Shown in pieces: positions 1-11,452 of a stretch of DNA of 64,000 nucleotides (positions are counted from its first letter, which is position 1; the number at the start of each line of letters is the position of its first letter). The translations under genes and the position numbers were made by a program. The stretch lies in contig OX940868.1 in NCBI GenBank assembly GCA_954871525.1, positions 29,817,056-29,881,055 of the forward strand, read 5' to 3'. Below the pieces are notes generated by a model that saw nothing but the letters and a program-made list of their open reading frames with translations, made no database searches and was not told where the DNA came from. This DNA is from Parietaria judaica. Lineage: Eukaryota > Streptophyta > Magnoliopsida > Rosales > Urticaceae.

Positions 1-2240
1 AATATTTGTCAGATTAGTTCTTCTTCTATTCCAACTGCCCTTTTCTATCAACTATTTCGCAATGCCTACGTGTTCGTCGTCCATTGGCTCCTCGCAATTT
101 TTATGTTTATTTGGTTTGAGTAGTTAAAATTTACAAATTGTGAAAAGATGATTTTTGCATGCCTTTTTTTCTGGTAAACTTGCATGGCTTTATTCACCGT
201 GCGATTTTAGAAAATAGAGAACCTAATAAAATTTTAATTAAATTGTTGATGATGTAATTTTTTTTAAAGATTTAACACTATATCAGATGAATATGCTATT
301 ATGTTTGGGTATATATTACTTCTTTAAATATGATAAATTTTAACAAGAAATTAAGTTTATGCATTTATAATCAGGGTTTTAAAAATGGGAGCAAGCTGCG
401 GGAAGACCGCAAATTAGAGATACGCGGTTTAAAACCAACACTGTTGGTTGTCGTTTTACTAAAAACCGCAAATAAACTCGCAATTAAATCGCAAATCGCA
501 TAAAAAATCCATTAAACCGCACAATAATCCTTAAACCCGAATAAAAACTTGAATAAATCTTAAAATTTTATAATTTTTTTACAATAATATATCTCACCAA
601 TATTTCTAAAGTACTATTATTGTTACAAAAAAAATTTGGGTTTATCCATAGGTCTTGGTTTTTAAAAATCTTATAAAAAACCCCATTGTTTAACCAGTAT
701 ACAAGTAAATTGAATTGCAGTTGGTTCACGGTTTGCGTGCATTTGGATATTGCGTATATATAATCATATAAACATATTTTTTAGATATGAAAATTTTAAC
801 AAAAAATCAATGAAAATTTAGAAAAATATAAAAATAAAAAATCTTTAAAAAATTATCGTAATAAATAAAGTCATACGCTATTATATTAAAATATTAGATA
901 CATAAAGTCAATAAGTAAAATAAATTTCCGCTTTTGAATTGAATTTAATAATGTAGAATATACTTATAGATAGAAATTATAATCATATAAACATGATATA
1001 TTTTTGTTCCTACTCCCTATCACTAAATATAATTTTATTTGATAAGTCAAATCGAAGAATAAAATTATTAATGACTGCATAAAATTGCATAACTCATGAG
1101 AAACATGCTAATTTATGAAAAGTAGAAGTTGCAATTATATTGGAAGTTGGAACACTAATTGCCACGTAAGCCAATTGGTTTGACTTTTGACTAGGTTTGC
1201 CAGGCTGTCAGTCGCTGCTGCTTTTTTTTATTCATCTACTCCCCAAATTAATCGTGTGGAATATGAATAGCAATGAATTTCTTTTGTTTCTTTTTATTTA
1301 TTTCTGATAAACGTCAATACGGTTGTTGGAACATTAATATTGTATTAATTTGGCGGTTCTTTAAGCACATTATTACCAAAAGACCCAAGTTTTGAGAAAC
1401 AAAATCAAGATCAAATCATAGTAACATAAATTCATGTTACAGCAACGACAACTATACATACAAAATCAAGATCAAACCAAAGTAACATATGTATTTAGAA
1501 AACGAATCTAGAATCATTTTTTATCATTATTATTTAAATTTACATAAAAAATACAAAAGATGCGCTTTCTATTTTATTTCACATAATTTATTTCTTTCAT
1601 TCTCTTGATATAACTATTTTAATACATATATAATTATGTTTCTTTTTCTACGAATATCAGATGAACTCATAATGTATATCGTTGGAAAAGTTATGCCAAG
1701 AAAAATCCAATAATAAGTGAGAAGCTATAATGTTAACGTATTTTTTAAGATATTATTTTTTTGATTTATTTTAATATAGTTGAGCAAAAAACATAACTAG
1801 ACATTAATTCTAAAATATAAATCTAGTTTTAGAATTTGAAAATAGAATACACAAAAATCTAACCAAGCGGCCTCTATATATAGTTAAATGCAAAATAAAA
1901 GAAAAAAATGTAAGAATAAAAATTAAATTTAGAAGTGATTTTGAACATTGTTAGAAAGAAATAAATTGATAAATTACACAAAAATAACGTATGTTTTGCT
2001 CGTAAATGAATTATATGTCAGATTCTGTATTTAGGTGATAATTATTTAATTCCTAAAAATACAAGTCATGAGTATTGGGAAAACATACAAAATTCGTTAT
2101 CTATTATATTATAGACATAAACAGTTAAAACTCACATGGCGTTATTCTGCTAGACTCTACATTTACCTTTTTCTCTTTCCCTAATTTATTATTCAATCCT
2201 CAAGCTCATTATAAACGACAAAAAACAATAAAAAAATTTA
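1..2240. other. AT-rich intergenic DNA, no gene seen
   Basis: No protein-coding pattern or RNA gene is visible. A patch at about 375-560 is rich in the motif AAACCGCAAAT and its variants. This resembles decayed ends of hAT-type elements, but I could not define termini or a target duplication. The rest is A/T-rich with many short poly-A and poly-T runs. Confidence 0.6.
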
Positions 2241-2688
2241 GGGATAATAGCGGCATAAGTCCTCAACCTTTACTCAACTGGGGCGGCATAGCCCCAACCC
2301 CATTTAATAGCGGTATAAGTACCAAAAGATGATTTCCGTCCATATTTGACTAACGGAAGTAGTCAACGTTTGCGTGGTCAGCTTCTCATCAACATGGACG
2401 CCACGTAATCCGACATGTCACCATACATGTCATCCTCGCGTCATCAAATTTAATGCAATCGCCATTAATTCTGCATTAAATTTGATGACGCGAGGATGAC
2501 ATGTATGGTGACATGTCATATTACGTGGCGTCCACGTAGACGAGAAGCTAACCACGCAAACGTTGACTACTTCCGTTAGTCAAATATGGTCGGAAATCAT
2601 CTTTTGGTACTTATACCGCTATTAAATGAGGTTGGGGCTATGCCGCCCCAGTTGAGTAAAGGTTGAGGACTTATGCCGCTATTATCCC
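2241..2688. mobile_element. Foldback MITE (448 bp), Mutator-like
   Basis: The two halves are nearly perfect reverse complements over almost the whole length. The left end starts GGGATAATAGCGGCATAAGT and the right end is its complement, ending ATTATCCC. The centre is at about 2465. The flanks are similar A-rich 9-mers (left AAAAATTTA, right AAAAAATTA), which fits an imperfect 9-bp target duplication of the Mutator kind. There is no ORF. It lies about 300 bp upstream of the VIT/VWA start codon, so it may be in or next to that promoter. Elements at 21837-22278 and 3511-3744 have similar ends. Confidence 0.75.
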
Positions 2689-2992
2689 AAAAAATTATTA
2701 AACAACATTATGATTACCCTCTTGTAATAAAATAATACACAAAAGAGCGTGTCATTATATCATACGCAGATATTAATTAGATTAAATTAATAAAATAAAT
2801 TCTCTCTAAACCAACACTCACCACCTTCTCTTCTTCATAAACCAGCCAGCCTCCCACCTTCACTTTCTCTCTCCTCTCCGCCTTCCCCGAGCTCTCTCTC
2901 CCATGGCGGCGATCACTGACATCATCACCACCACCACAAGCTCACTCCCATGGCGCCAGAATTCGGCTAGCGGCACGATCAGAGCTTCTCCC

Positions 2993-5900
2993 ATGGCGGC
3001 GGCGGAGTTCTCCGGCTGCGTGGAGCTCGGCGTGCAGCTCTCCAAGCGCATATACTACGGCAAGGAGCTGAGGCCCTCGCAGTCGCTGTCGCTCTCGCAG
3101 CCGGAGGCGCAGGCGATGATGCGGTCCGTCTCGGGCTCGGTATCGGTGTCGGCGGCGGCGGTGGCCGCGGCGGCCGCGGAGGAGTTTCTGCCGTCGGCGC
3201 CGATGGCGTACGCGGAGGTGCCGGAGCCGGCGATCGTGGACAACCCCGACGTGCCGAGCTACCAGCCGTACGTGCACGGCCGGTGCGAGCCCCCAGCGCT
3301 GGTGCCGCTGCACCTGCACGGCGTCGCGCTCGACGTCGACGCGCGCCTCGACGTGGCCTTCGTCTCGCTGGCCGCCACGTGGCGCGTGCATTGCGTCATG
3401 GCCGCCAAGCGCTGCGACTGTCGCTTTGCTCTCCCCTTGGGATCGGAGAAGGTATGAGAGAAGCTATTCATTTTGACTAAAAAATAACAGTCGTTGACTC
3501 TTTGATTATTATTACGGTATATATACCTAAAGTTTTCTGAAATCCGGCTTTACATTCTCAGATTTTCAATTTTGCTGAATTGATATCCAAAGAATGAATA
3601 ATCAAGCCCCAGACACGTGTAGGGCGGGAATTATTCCCCATAGGATTCACGGGTTCATGTTAACGGGGTAAATGAGACCGAAAAAATAAAAAACAAAGAA
3701 GTTGCCGCTTTATTTTTTAGGCTTACGGGTACTTATGCCGCAATTTTTGATTTTTGGTTCTAGTTATGAATTGCTCTCTAGCTGTATTGGTTTTGGGGGT
3801 TTAACGGTCGTTTATGTTACGTGATCTCAAAGGAAGCATGATGTTCTAACAGGGTTCACTTCTAGGTGTCGAGGTCGAAGTCGACGGGAGATCGTACCGG
3901 AGCCGGCTGATCCCGGAAGACGAGATCGAAAACGCCTCAAAGTCGATCAAGCGTCAAGATGGCCGGCTTCTCAAAGGCCAGATATACACCTTCAAAGTCC
4001 CACAGGTCGTAACATATCTGAACTTTGTTCAGGAATTGTGCGAAATGTACCTAATACTCTGCATACCCGCGTTTCAGGTTGACGGAGGCTCGAATATATC
4101 GATCAAAGCGACTTGGTCGCAACCGATAGCGTACGAACTCAACCAGTTCTGCCTCCGAATACCGTTCAGCTTCCCTCATTATGTAAATCCGGTCGGAAAG
4201 AAAATCTCAAAGCTGGAAAAGATTTCGATGAACGTCAATCCCGGGACCGGTATAGAGGTTTTGTGCAAAAGTTCCAGCCATCCTCTCAAGGTGAGTTTGT
4301 CGTCAACGAGATACGAATTGGTTAATGACGAGATGATACGCGATGAAGTGGTCCGTTTTTCTTTTTTACGGATTCGCAGAACCTTAAGCGTGTAGCGGGA
4401 AAACTAAGCTCCTCGTACGAGGCAGAGGTGCCCGTGTGGTCTTGTTCGGACTTCTGCTTCTCGTACTCGGTAAAAATTTGAGCCATTGGCTATAGCATTA
4501 ATATTACTTACAATAATATATAGCATATACATTTACATTTTTCCACACTTTCAGCTCTCTTCGGGGAATTTATTTGGAGGCGTCCTCGTGCAGTCTCCGT
4601 TGCTTCGCGATTTCGAAGATAGAGAGATGTTTTGCTTGTATCTATTTCCGGGGACTAACCCGGATAGGAAGGTATGTAATTGTACCATATTAGTTTAAAT
4701 TTATGAGTTGGGTTTTGCCAATGCACCTTATGCTTGTTGAATGATTTTCACAGGAGTTTAAGAAGGAAGTGGTGTTTGTCATCGACACGAGCGGAAGCAT
4801 GAAAGGAGGCCCTCTCGAGAGCGTGAAGAACACTCTACTTGCGTCGCTTTCGAACCTCAATCCCGAAGATACTTTTAACATTGTCGCCTTCGATGGAGAG
4901 TTCCGTTCGTTCTCTACATGTATGGAGTTTGTTACGAAAGAAGCGGTTTTGAAAGCTACAGAATGGGCTGACATCAATCTTGTTCCTAAGGGAGGCACTA
5001 ATATATTGCTTCCTTTAGAACATGTAAGTTCTCTTATACGCGGTTCTTAGTAACGATTAGATTTGATTCGGGTATTTTCTTAATCATCGGATAAGTAAGA
5101 CGTTAGTATAAACATAGTTATATAATACACATTTAACAATACTTTTAGTGGTCACGGAGCGTTTTGTACTATTCTTTTGCGGAGGCTTCTGTATTCATAG
5201 GATCTGAACACGATTTTAAAAATAATTTTGGTCGACGGGAGTTCGCCCATGCGATGAACAATCTTGAACTTTCCTTCAAGAGCTTAGTTGAAAGTTCTTC
5301 AAACGATGCTAAGCAAGGCAAGACAAAAGAAAAAACATAACACTCCCTGATAGGAATGCTAGGCACCTAAAGGAGATTACGAAACCCCGAGACCAGAATA
5401 CCCCTTAATGATATAATTGACCGAAAGATCCCTAATTACATAAATAGCGAAAAAGACGTAACCGGTTTACACTTGCAAGAGTAAATGCCAGTCTTGCCCA
5501 TCCTCCAATGATAAGTGATCGCGGGTCTATCAAAATGGTTCCGCAACTTACAAAATCCATTATTTTAACAGTTGCTAACATTATATCCGCCATCTTTTGC
5601 TCTAGGCATTCAAGTTATTGGCGAAGGCGAGTGACTCTCTTCCGTTAATTTTCCTCGTTACTGACGGGTCCGTTGAAGACGAAAGAGAGATTTGCAATAT
5701 TGTGAATCGCCATGTCACGAATTCCGAGTGCATCAGCCCCCGTATATTCACATTGGGTATAGGTAATACTCTCAAAACTATTTATATCCTAATCAATTTC
5801 ATACCCTGTTTATTATGAGACTTAATTTCTTTTGATCTTTCTCTATGCAAATATTTCCAGGATCTTATTGTAACCATTACTTCCTGCAAATGCTCGCTGA

Positions 5901-7235
5901 AACCGGAAAGGGCTACTACGACGCTGCATATGATATCGGTCAGTCTTTGCCATAATACCGGCATCTTCATTCGGAATTTCAAATGTGTATATAGCATTGA
6001 ACATTTATTTCCTTCCAGATTCAATAGAACCGAAGCTGCAAAGACTATTCACTATTGCTTCATCAGTTACTGTCGCCGATATAACCGTCGATGCCTTCAA
6101 AGATCTCGATTCGCTAGAGGTATACCGTACACCAACCCTTGAAATACTGTAATCGTCTCGCGTTTTACTCGTAATATTTGCTATGTTCTTCCCATGATAG
6201 TCACGTATTTTATTTTTCTTGTTTGGCATGTTGCAGCTATTTCCCTCGAACATTCCCGACCTTTCATCGGAAATTCCGTTGATCTTGTCAGGCAAATACT
6301 ACGGGAATCTTCCCAATGTTTTGACACTGAAAGGAAAATTGGCTGATAAGATTAATTTCGCCATCGAGTTAAAACCGCTTAAATCAAAGGACTTACCGCT
6401 TAACAAGGTGACCTTTTTTTAATTCTTTTCGCCAAAATCTCACCATTGCAACAACCGAACCCGAAACTCGGAAAATTTTAAACCATTAGTGTACTTCTTC
6501 AGGTGCTTGCAAGGAGGCAAATTGATATGCACACTTCTCATGCCTGGTTAACCGAAAATAAAGAGCTTCAAGAGAAGGTTTATCCCTTAAGATCGATTTC
6601 GCACCGGCATTTTTCTTTGTCGGATTACCAATATTGTCGATCGTCCATCTACATCTCTTTCTGAATTCGATCTCGTCGTATTTATCTAACCGTTTTCAAA
6701 CCTGTAGGCTGCTAGGATCAGCGAACAAACAGGCGTACCGTCGGAATACACTTTCATGCTTCTAACGCAGCCTGATCAGGGGAAGAAAGCACCGGAATCC
6801 GATCCAAGAAAAGAGGTAAAATATAAATACATTTGCGCCGGAGAATCGTTTGAAAAACGTCAAACCACTTAATCTGTCTCCCCTCCGAAACATATTCGAC
6901 AGCTCAACAAAGTTCTGAAGCCGTGGAAGCGGGACGAATCGATCAAAGAGAAGGCGTTGTTGCTTGGGGGCCTGGGCATAGGCTTCGGAGACGTGGCTGC
7001 AACGGCTTCAAACAAACCCTCGGTGACGGTAGAAGTAAAGACGACGGAGGCGACAGACATCCTAATGAAGGCGGCCTCGGGCTGCTGCGACAGCGTTCTC
7101 GAGCGTATCTGCTGCATGTGTTTCCTCCGGACGTGCACGTACGTCAACGACCGCGCAGCCATCCTCTTAGCGCAGCTGTGCACGGGCCTCGCGTGCTGCT
7201 CGTGCCTCAATTGCTGTTACGAGCTGTGTGCTTGA
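2993..7235 (+). CDS. VIT and von Willebrand A domain protein (inter-alpha-trypsin inhibitor heavy chain-like)
   Basis: Thirteen coding exons keep one frame: 2993-3451, 3853-4005, 4078-4290, 4380-4469, 4555-4671, 4754-5023, 5606-5762, 5861-5938, 6019-6119, 6237-6407, 6503-6577, 6708-6815, 6903-7235 (774 aa). The N-terminal half carries a VIT domain (from about residue 60, near VHGRCEPPALVPL). A VWA domain begins near residue 345 with the metal-site motif DTSGS (D355, S357, S359) and continues through LVTDGSVEDE. The last 51 residues hold 13 cysteines and form a plant-specific tail. There is no obvious signal peptide, so the protein is probably intracellular; its function in plants is poorly known. 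I chose the start at 2993 (MAAAEFSG) because it matches where the plant family begins. An in-frame ATG at 2903 would add 30 residues of low complexity. Intron 6 (5024-5605) is unusually long for the gene. Closest remembered Arabidopsis relatives are At1g19110 and At1g72500. Confidence 0.9.
3511..3744. mobile_element. Probable MITE remnant in intron 1 of the VIT/VWA gene
   Basis: The left end reads ATTACGGTATATATACC and the complement of the right end reads ATTGCGGCATAAGTACC. These are imperfect inverted termini that resemble the ends of the elements at 2241-2688 and 21837-22278. No target duplication was resolved. It lies wholly within the 401-bp first intron. Confidence 0.4.
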
Positions 7236-8325
7236 AGGCCGTGTGTTTGTCTTGTACGAGGTTGTTTTGTGTTTGTGCATACACGAATAGTAATTGTATT
7301 ATCAGTGCTGTTTATTGCAATATCAATGTTTACATGGTCGTTTTAGCTACAGAAACGACGAAGTAACCTCTAAACGACAGATGGTCGAAGAAGAAAAAGA
7401 AAAACGACAACACAATAAGAGTGTTGATATACAAAAAAATGATGATTTTTAGCATTTACAAAACGAACTGGCATGAGTACTGAATATTTCAATTTTTGGG
7501 ATAAAATTTATAAAATCATTCTTTTTTCACGGTCAAAGTTTCAAATATTTACTATTTTGCTTCTCAAATTCTTTCCTCGATTCTAATTGTTTTAGTAGAA
7601 TTTTAGATGTTCTGTTAACGAAATTCTCTTTCTCTTGGAAGCGACACTTGTCCCTAACGGCACATTTAGAATTCAGTTAGGACAAAAATTTAGAAATAGA
7701 AAAAATCGTGAATATTTGAAACATCGACCGTGAACAAAATTAAGTTTATACCACCACAAAAATGAAATTATGGGATACTTAAGCCGTGAATAAATTTTGA
7801 TATCATAAAATAATGGTGCGAAAACGACAGGTAAGTATGAAACGTAATAAAAACGACATTATATTGTTAAAGGGATGGTAAATAGAACTTGCTCTAATGA
7901 AAAGCAAAGCTAAATGTGTCAACCACAAAATATCGAAGACAAATTATAATGACAATAAAATAGGAAAAAGATTAATGGGGATGCACATGAAATCTACAAT
8001 AAACAAACAGAAAAAGAAGAAAAAAAAACGCAACTTGTAATGACATCATAAAATAAAAAATCGGCGGAAAAATAATTGGAATTCAAGATAATACGACAAT
8101 TGATATAACATGTGACTTTACATTTTAATACGACAATGTGTTTAAATAGTGACATAGAAAAGAAAAAAAGAAAGTAAAATAAGTTATAATTTAATTTCTG
8201 GTTTAGTCCTTGAGTTTCTTCGCAAGTTAACCATTCGGTCCAAAAGAAAGTTGATTTCTTCACCGATTCCTTCGGAATTGGAATTCTAATCGCAATCACT
8301 GGTTTTTTAGCGGAGCTCGTAGAGG
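7236..8325. other. Intergenic spacer between the VIT/VWA and NDPK genes
   Basis: The first few hundred bases are probably the 3' untranslated region of the VIT/VWA gene; T-rich stretches lie near 7260-7360. The last 150 or so are probably promoter and 5' leader of the NDPK gene. A reverse-strand open frame at 7994-8347 has low-complexity, hydrophobic, biased composition and no recognisable family, so I do not call it. The middle shows no repeat structure I can define. Confidence 0.5.
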
Positions 8326-10347
8326 ATGATTCCCAGAATTCCTTCAAAGATTCTGCTTCTTCTCTTCATGGCGGTCTCTGCTTTATGCTCTCTCAGGTAA
8401 ACCCAGATTCAGTTGCTGTATGCTAAACCTGACAGCGAAGCTCGATTCAGCCATTGATGTATCCATGGAAGAAATTCAGGTGTTTCGAGTCGAGCCCAGA
8501 GAAAGAGCGGACCTTGGCGATAATCAAGCCTGATGGGTTGTTCGGTAACTACTCAGACAAGATAAAGACTGTGGTTTTGGATTCGGGCTTCATTATTTTC
8601 AAGGAAAAGGCTCTTCAGCTTGACGAGGAGGGAGTTCAGAGCTTCTATGGCGAGCATTCTTCCAAGGGCTTCTTCCGTAGCCTCGTCAAATACATGACAA
8701 GGTATTCTTTGTGTTTTAGGCACTTACTTAGCTCACTGTATTCTACTGAGAAGAATGGTATAACAATGTAACCTGTGATCGAAGCCAGAAGAAGTTTGTA
8801 CCGGGTTCGAATTTTCAGACGATTTATATCATGGTTATCGTAAAAAGAAAACGCCATTTTCCCCGTTCGTTGATTGCTGAGCTTGAAGAAAGAGAGGCTA
8901 AATATGGCTCTTTTTGTTCTCGAGCTTCTCTGACAAGAGGCTTATGTCCACCCGCTTTAACAAGTTTTTGTGATGGTGTTGGGGTCTTAACCAAGGTAGT
9001 GTACCTACTACCTATCATTGGAACTTTCATGTAGAGCCGGTTCGTTACGGATCAGGGTATCTGGTGCAAAGAAGAGTCGGAAGTGAATGTCGTCCGAGGA
9101 TACGAGTCCCACATCGACTCCCTACTAGCTGAGAGAGTGGTATATAGGTGAGGGCCAAACCTCCACTCTTAAACTAGCTTTTTTGGTTGAGGTAGGGTCT
9201 TGACTTCGGTACCTATCACTCGCGCTTCCATTGAGAGACGTTTTAAGAGCGGAAGAGAGTGGTGGCGAGAAAAGTCTAAAGTGAATGCTTGTCAAGTAGA
9301 CTACGGGTCCCACATCGATTCCCGACTAGTTTACTAGCTCTGGAGTAGTGATATTTAAGCTAAGGTCGAAGCTCCACTCTTGTAGCTTATGCGGTGGAGT
9401 TAGGGTCTTGACCTGAGTACACATCATTAAGAGCGGAGTTCATAGTGGAAGAGGGCTACCCGGGGCTTGATAAGGTCTGCAGTGAAGCCGTCCCAAAGGG
9501 GGAAAGAGGCTACGGGTGAATCCCGTCCGCAAGCGTCCGAGTTGTCAAGGTGTAGAATGATACAAGTCCTGCTTTGATTCTCTACTAGAAAGCGGAGTGG
9601 TACGTTAGTGATTCCAAACCGTCACTCTTGAGCTAGCTTATAAGTAGGAGTTAGGTTGTGAACTTGGGTACCTATCATTCTCACAACCTAGATTATTTGA
9701 CTTTTGTCTATGTGTCAAATATGTGTCATTTACTCTTAGAGCTGCACTATCCCGATTAGTGTCGGGTCTGTGCTTCGATCACCCAAATGAAGTTTTTAGT
9801 TGCAACCCTATTACATGTGCTCAAGGAATAGAGATATTCGATTCGAATTTTCATAGATCCGTCTGTCTTTTGAGAATTAGTATCTTGGTTTTCAGCGGTC
9901 CGGTGATAATTATGGTTCTAGAGAAGGAAAATGCCGTTGCCGATTGGCGTTCTTTGATTGGCCCGACCGATGCAAGGAAGGCAAAGATCACTCATCCTCA
10001 CAGGTCATCTTATGTAAATACTATAAACTGTTACTCATCACAGAACATTCTAATAGCTAAGTTTCTACCTACATACTCTCTTTTCCAACTCTCTCGAATC
10101 GCATTCGTTTTCAGCATTAGAGCAATGTGCGGAACTGACATGGAAAACAACTGCGTCCACGGCTCTGATTCTCCTCAATCGGCACAAAGAGAGATCTCAT
10201 TTTTCTTCAAAGAGAGTGAAGCAGGTAAACTCGAGGCCCGGAAAAAGAAAATTCAATATTTGCTGCTCATACGAACATATATTATTCATACATCTGGGCT
10301 CTCTGTTTCTTGCAGGCCAAGATAATACAAAACATGATGAACTATAA
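8326..10347 (+). CDS. Nucleoside diphosphate kinase with signal peptide and HDEL tail
   Basis: Five exons join in frame to 180 aa: 8326-8396, 8480-8701, 9896-10003, 10115-10224, 10316-10347. The enzyme family moves the gamma phosphate between NTPs and NDPs through a phospho-histidine. Visible family features are ERTLAIIKPDG at the start of the fold, GPTD in the Kpn-loop region, and the active-site block NCVHGSDS with the catalytic histidine at residue 149. The first 23 residues (MIPRIPSK, then a leucine-rich hydrophobic run ending ALCSL) look like a secretory signal peptide, and the protein ends KHDEL, the plant ER-retrieval signal. I infer location in the ER lumen. The first exon was chosen because it splices in frame (AG+G) to CFESSPEKERT; an in-frame ATG at 8454 in the intron would remove the signal peptide. 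The length matches the At1g17410-type NDPK family. Intron 2 (1,194 bp) is swollen by repeats. Confidence 0.9.
9040..9690. repeat. Degenerate LTR-like repeats in NDPK intron 2
   Basis: Three diverged copies (about 9105-9215, 9305-9425 and 9570-9685) share the order CCCACATCGAYTCCC.. ACTAG .. GAGTGGTA .. CCACTCTTRAGCTAGCTTA .. AGGGTCTTGACTTGGGTACC. The modules CCCACATCG and CCACTCTTGAGCTAGC are common in plant LTR retrotransposon termini, so this may be an eroded LTR cluster. No coding sequence, primer-binding site or clean termini are visible. Base composition is less AT-rich than the surrounding intron. Confidence 0.5.
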
Positions 10348-11418
10348 GCTGTTCTATATCGCAATGTACAGTTGTCCAATCTCCGAAGCTTCGGTCACCG
10401 CAGAAGGACTTATCGTGTATTTGTTTCAAAAGCCTTGATATTTATGGATCACGGTCGCATGAAGACCGATGTAAAAACGTGAATGTGCCACTATAAAGAT
10501 ACCGAAATTATGTTTACCATGTTTGTTTACCGGAATTTCCTTTAAATTTTGTTGTTCCTGAACAAAACTGAGTGCATGCCTCTGAATCAAATAAAGTGTA
10601 TAGATAGAGATTTATCTTGATTTCTTATACTATCTTAATTCCCTGTAATTGCTTTCATTTACTATAAAAAAATCATCTGATGAGAGCTCAAATTGCCGAC
10701 TCTCATACAATACAAGGACATAATGGTAATTTAATCGACAGCCAATCCCCAGCTTGTAAGAAAAGAAAAGCTCCATCAAAATAATATGATGAATGAAAAC
10801 TTTTTATTAGACACTCACATTGTACAAAGCTATCTTGAGAGTAAGGTTTGACTTTAGAAATTAATTTCATTTTTCCCAAGAACATCACAAGGAAACGAAC
10901 AACAAGGTCCTAATTCCCGGCCAAAGACTCAAGATTTCTCTCTCATTTTGTGTGACAAAAAGTTTATAATCTCAATGTTGGAATGATAGTTTTCACCTTG
11001 ATTTGTGGTGGAACATTTGCTTAACATAAAATCAAATAGAACTTTATAGAATAATATTAAGATCCAATGAAACGAAGAGCTAACGAGTAGTGGAACAATG
11101 ATGACTTTCTAGAGAAAGTGAAAAACATTCCAAAATAAGAAACCCTTTAGTCAATCTTGCTATATTAAGTTCATACTCCCGAAATCTAGACTACATAGTA
11201 GAGATTCAATTTTTACCTTTTTTACCCACGTGCTCTCATTTCCTTCTCTGCATTTTACAACCTATTGAATAATAAATTCTTTTAAAAAGAAAAAAAAGAT
11301 ATTAAACTATAAATTACCTTGGTGATGGTGATGATGATGCACTCTCTTAAACCATTGGCCTACATCTCGAGAAATCACTTTCTTGAGTCATTCATTCGTT
11401 GTTGAGACTTGAGAGCTT

Positions 11419-11452
<34 letters not shown>

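Noticed and set aside
360..740. hAT element suggested by AAACCGCAAAT words
   Set aside because: No paired termini or 8-bp duplication could be found, so it is only mentioned in the spacer entry.
7994..8347. Minus-strand 117-codon frame
   Set aside because: It overlaps the NDPK leader and first exon in antisense and is driven by A-rich DNA; no family signature.
8454..8771. NDPK start at the ATG at 8454
   Set aside because: This reading retains the first intron and loses the signal peptide; the splice from 8396 to 8480 keeps frame and matches the family length. It remains an alternative isoform.
9723..10325. 200-codon frame reading through NDPK exons 3 and 4
   Set aside because: It includes both flanking introns; the GT-AG exons inside it give the real protein.
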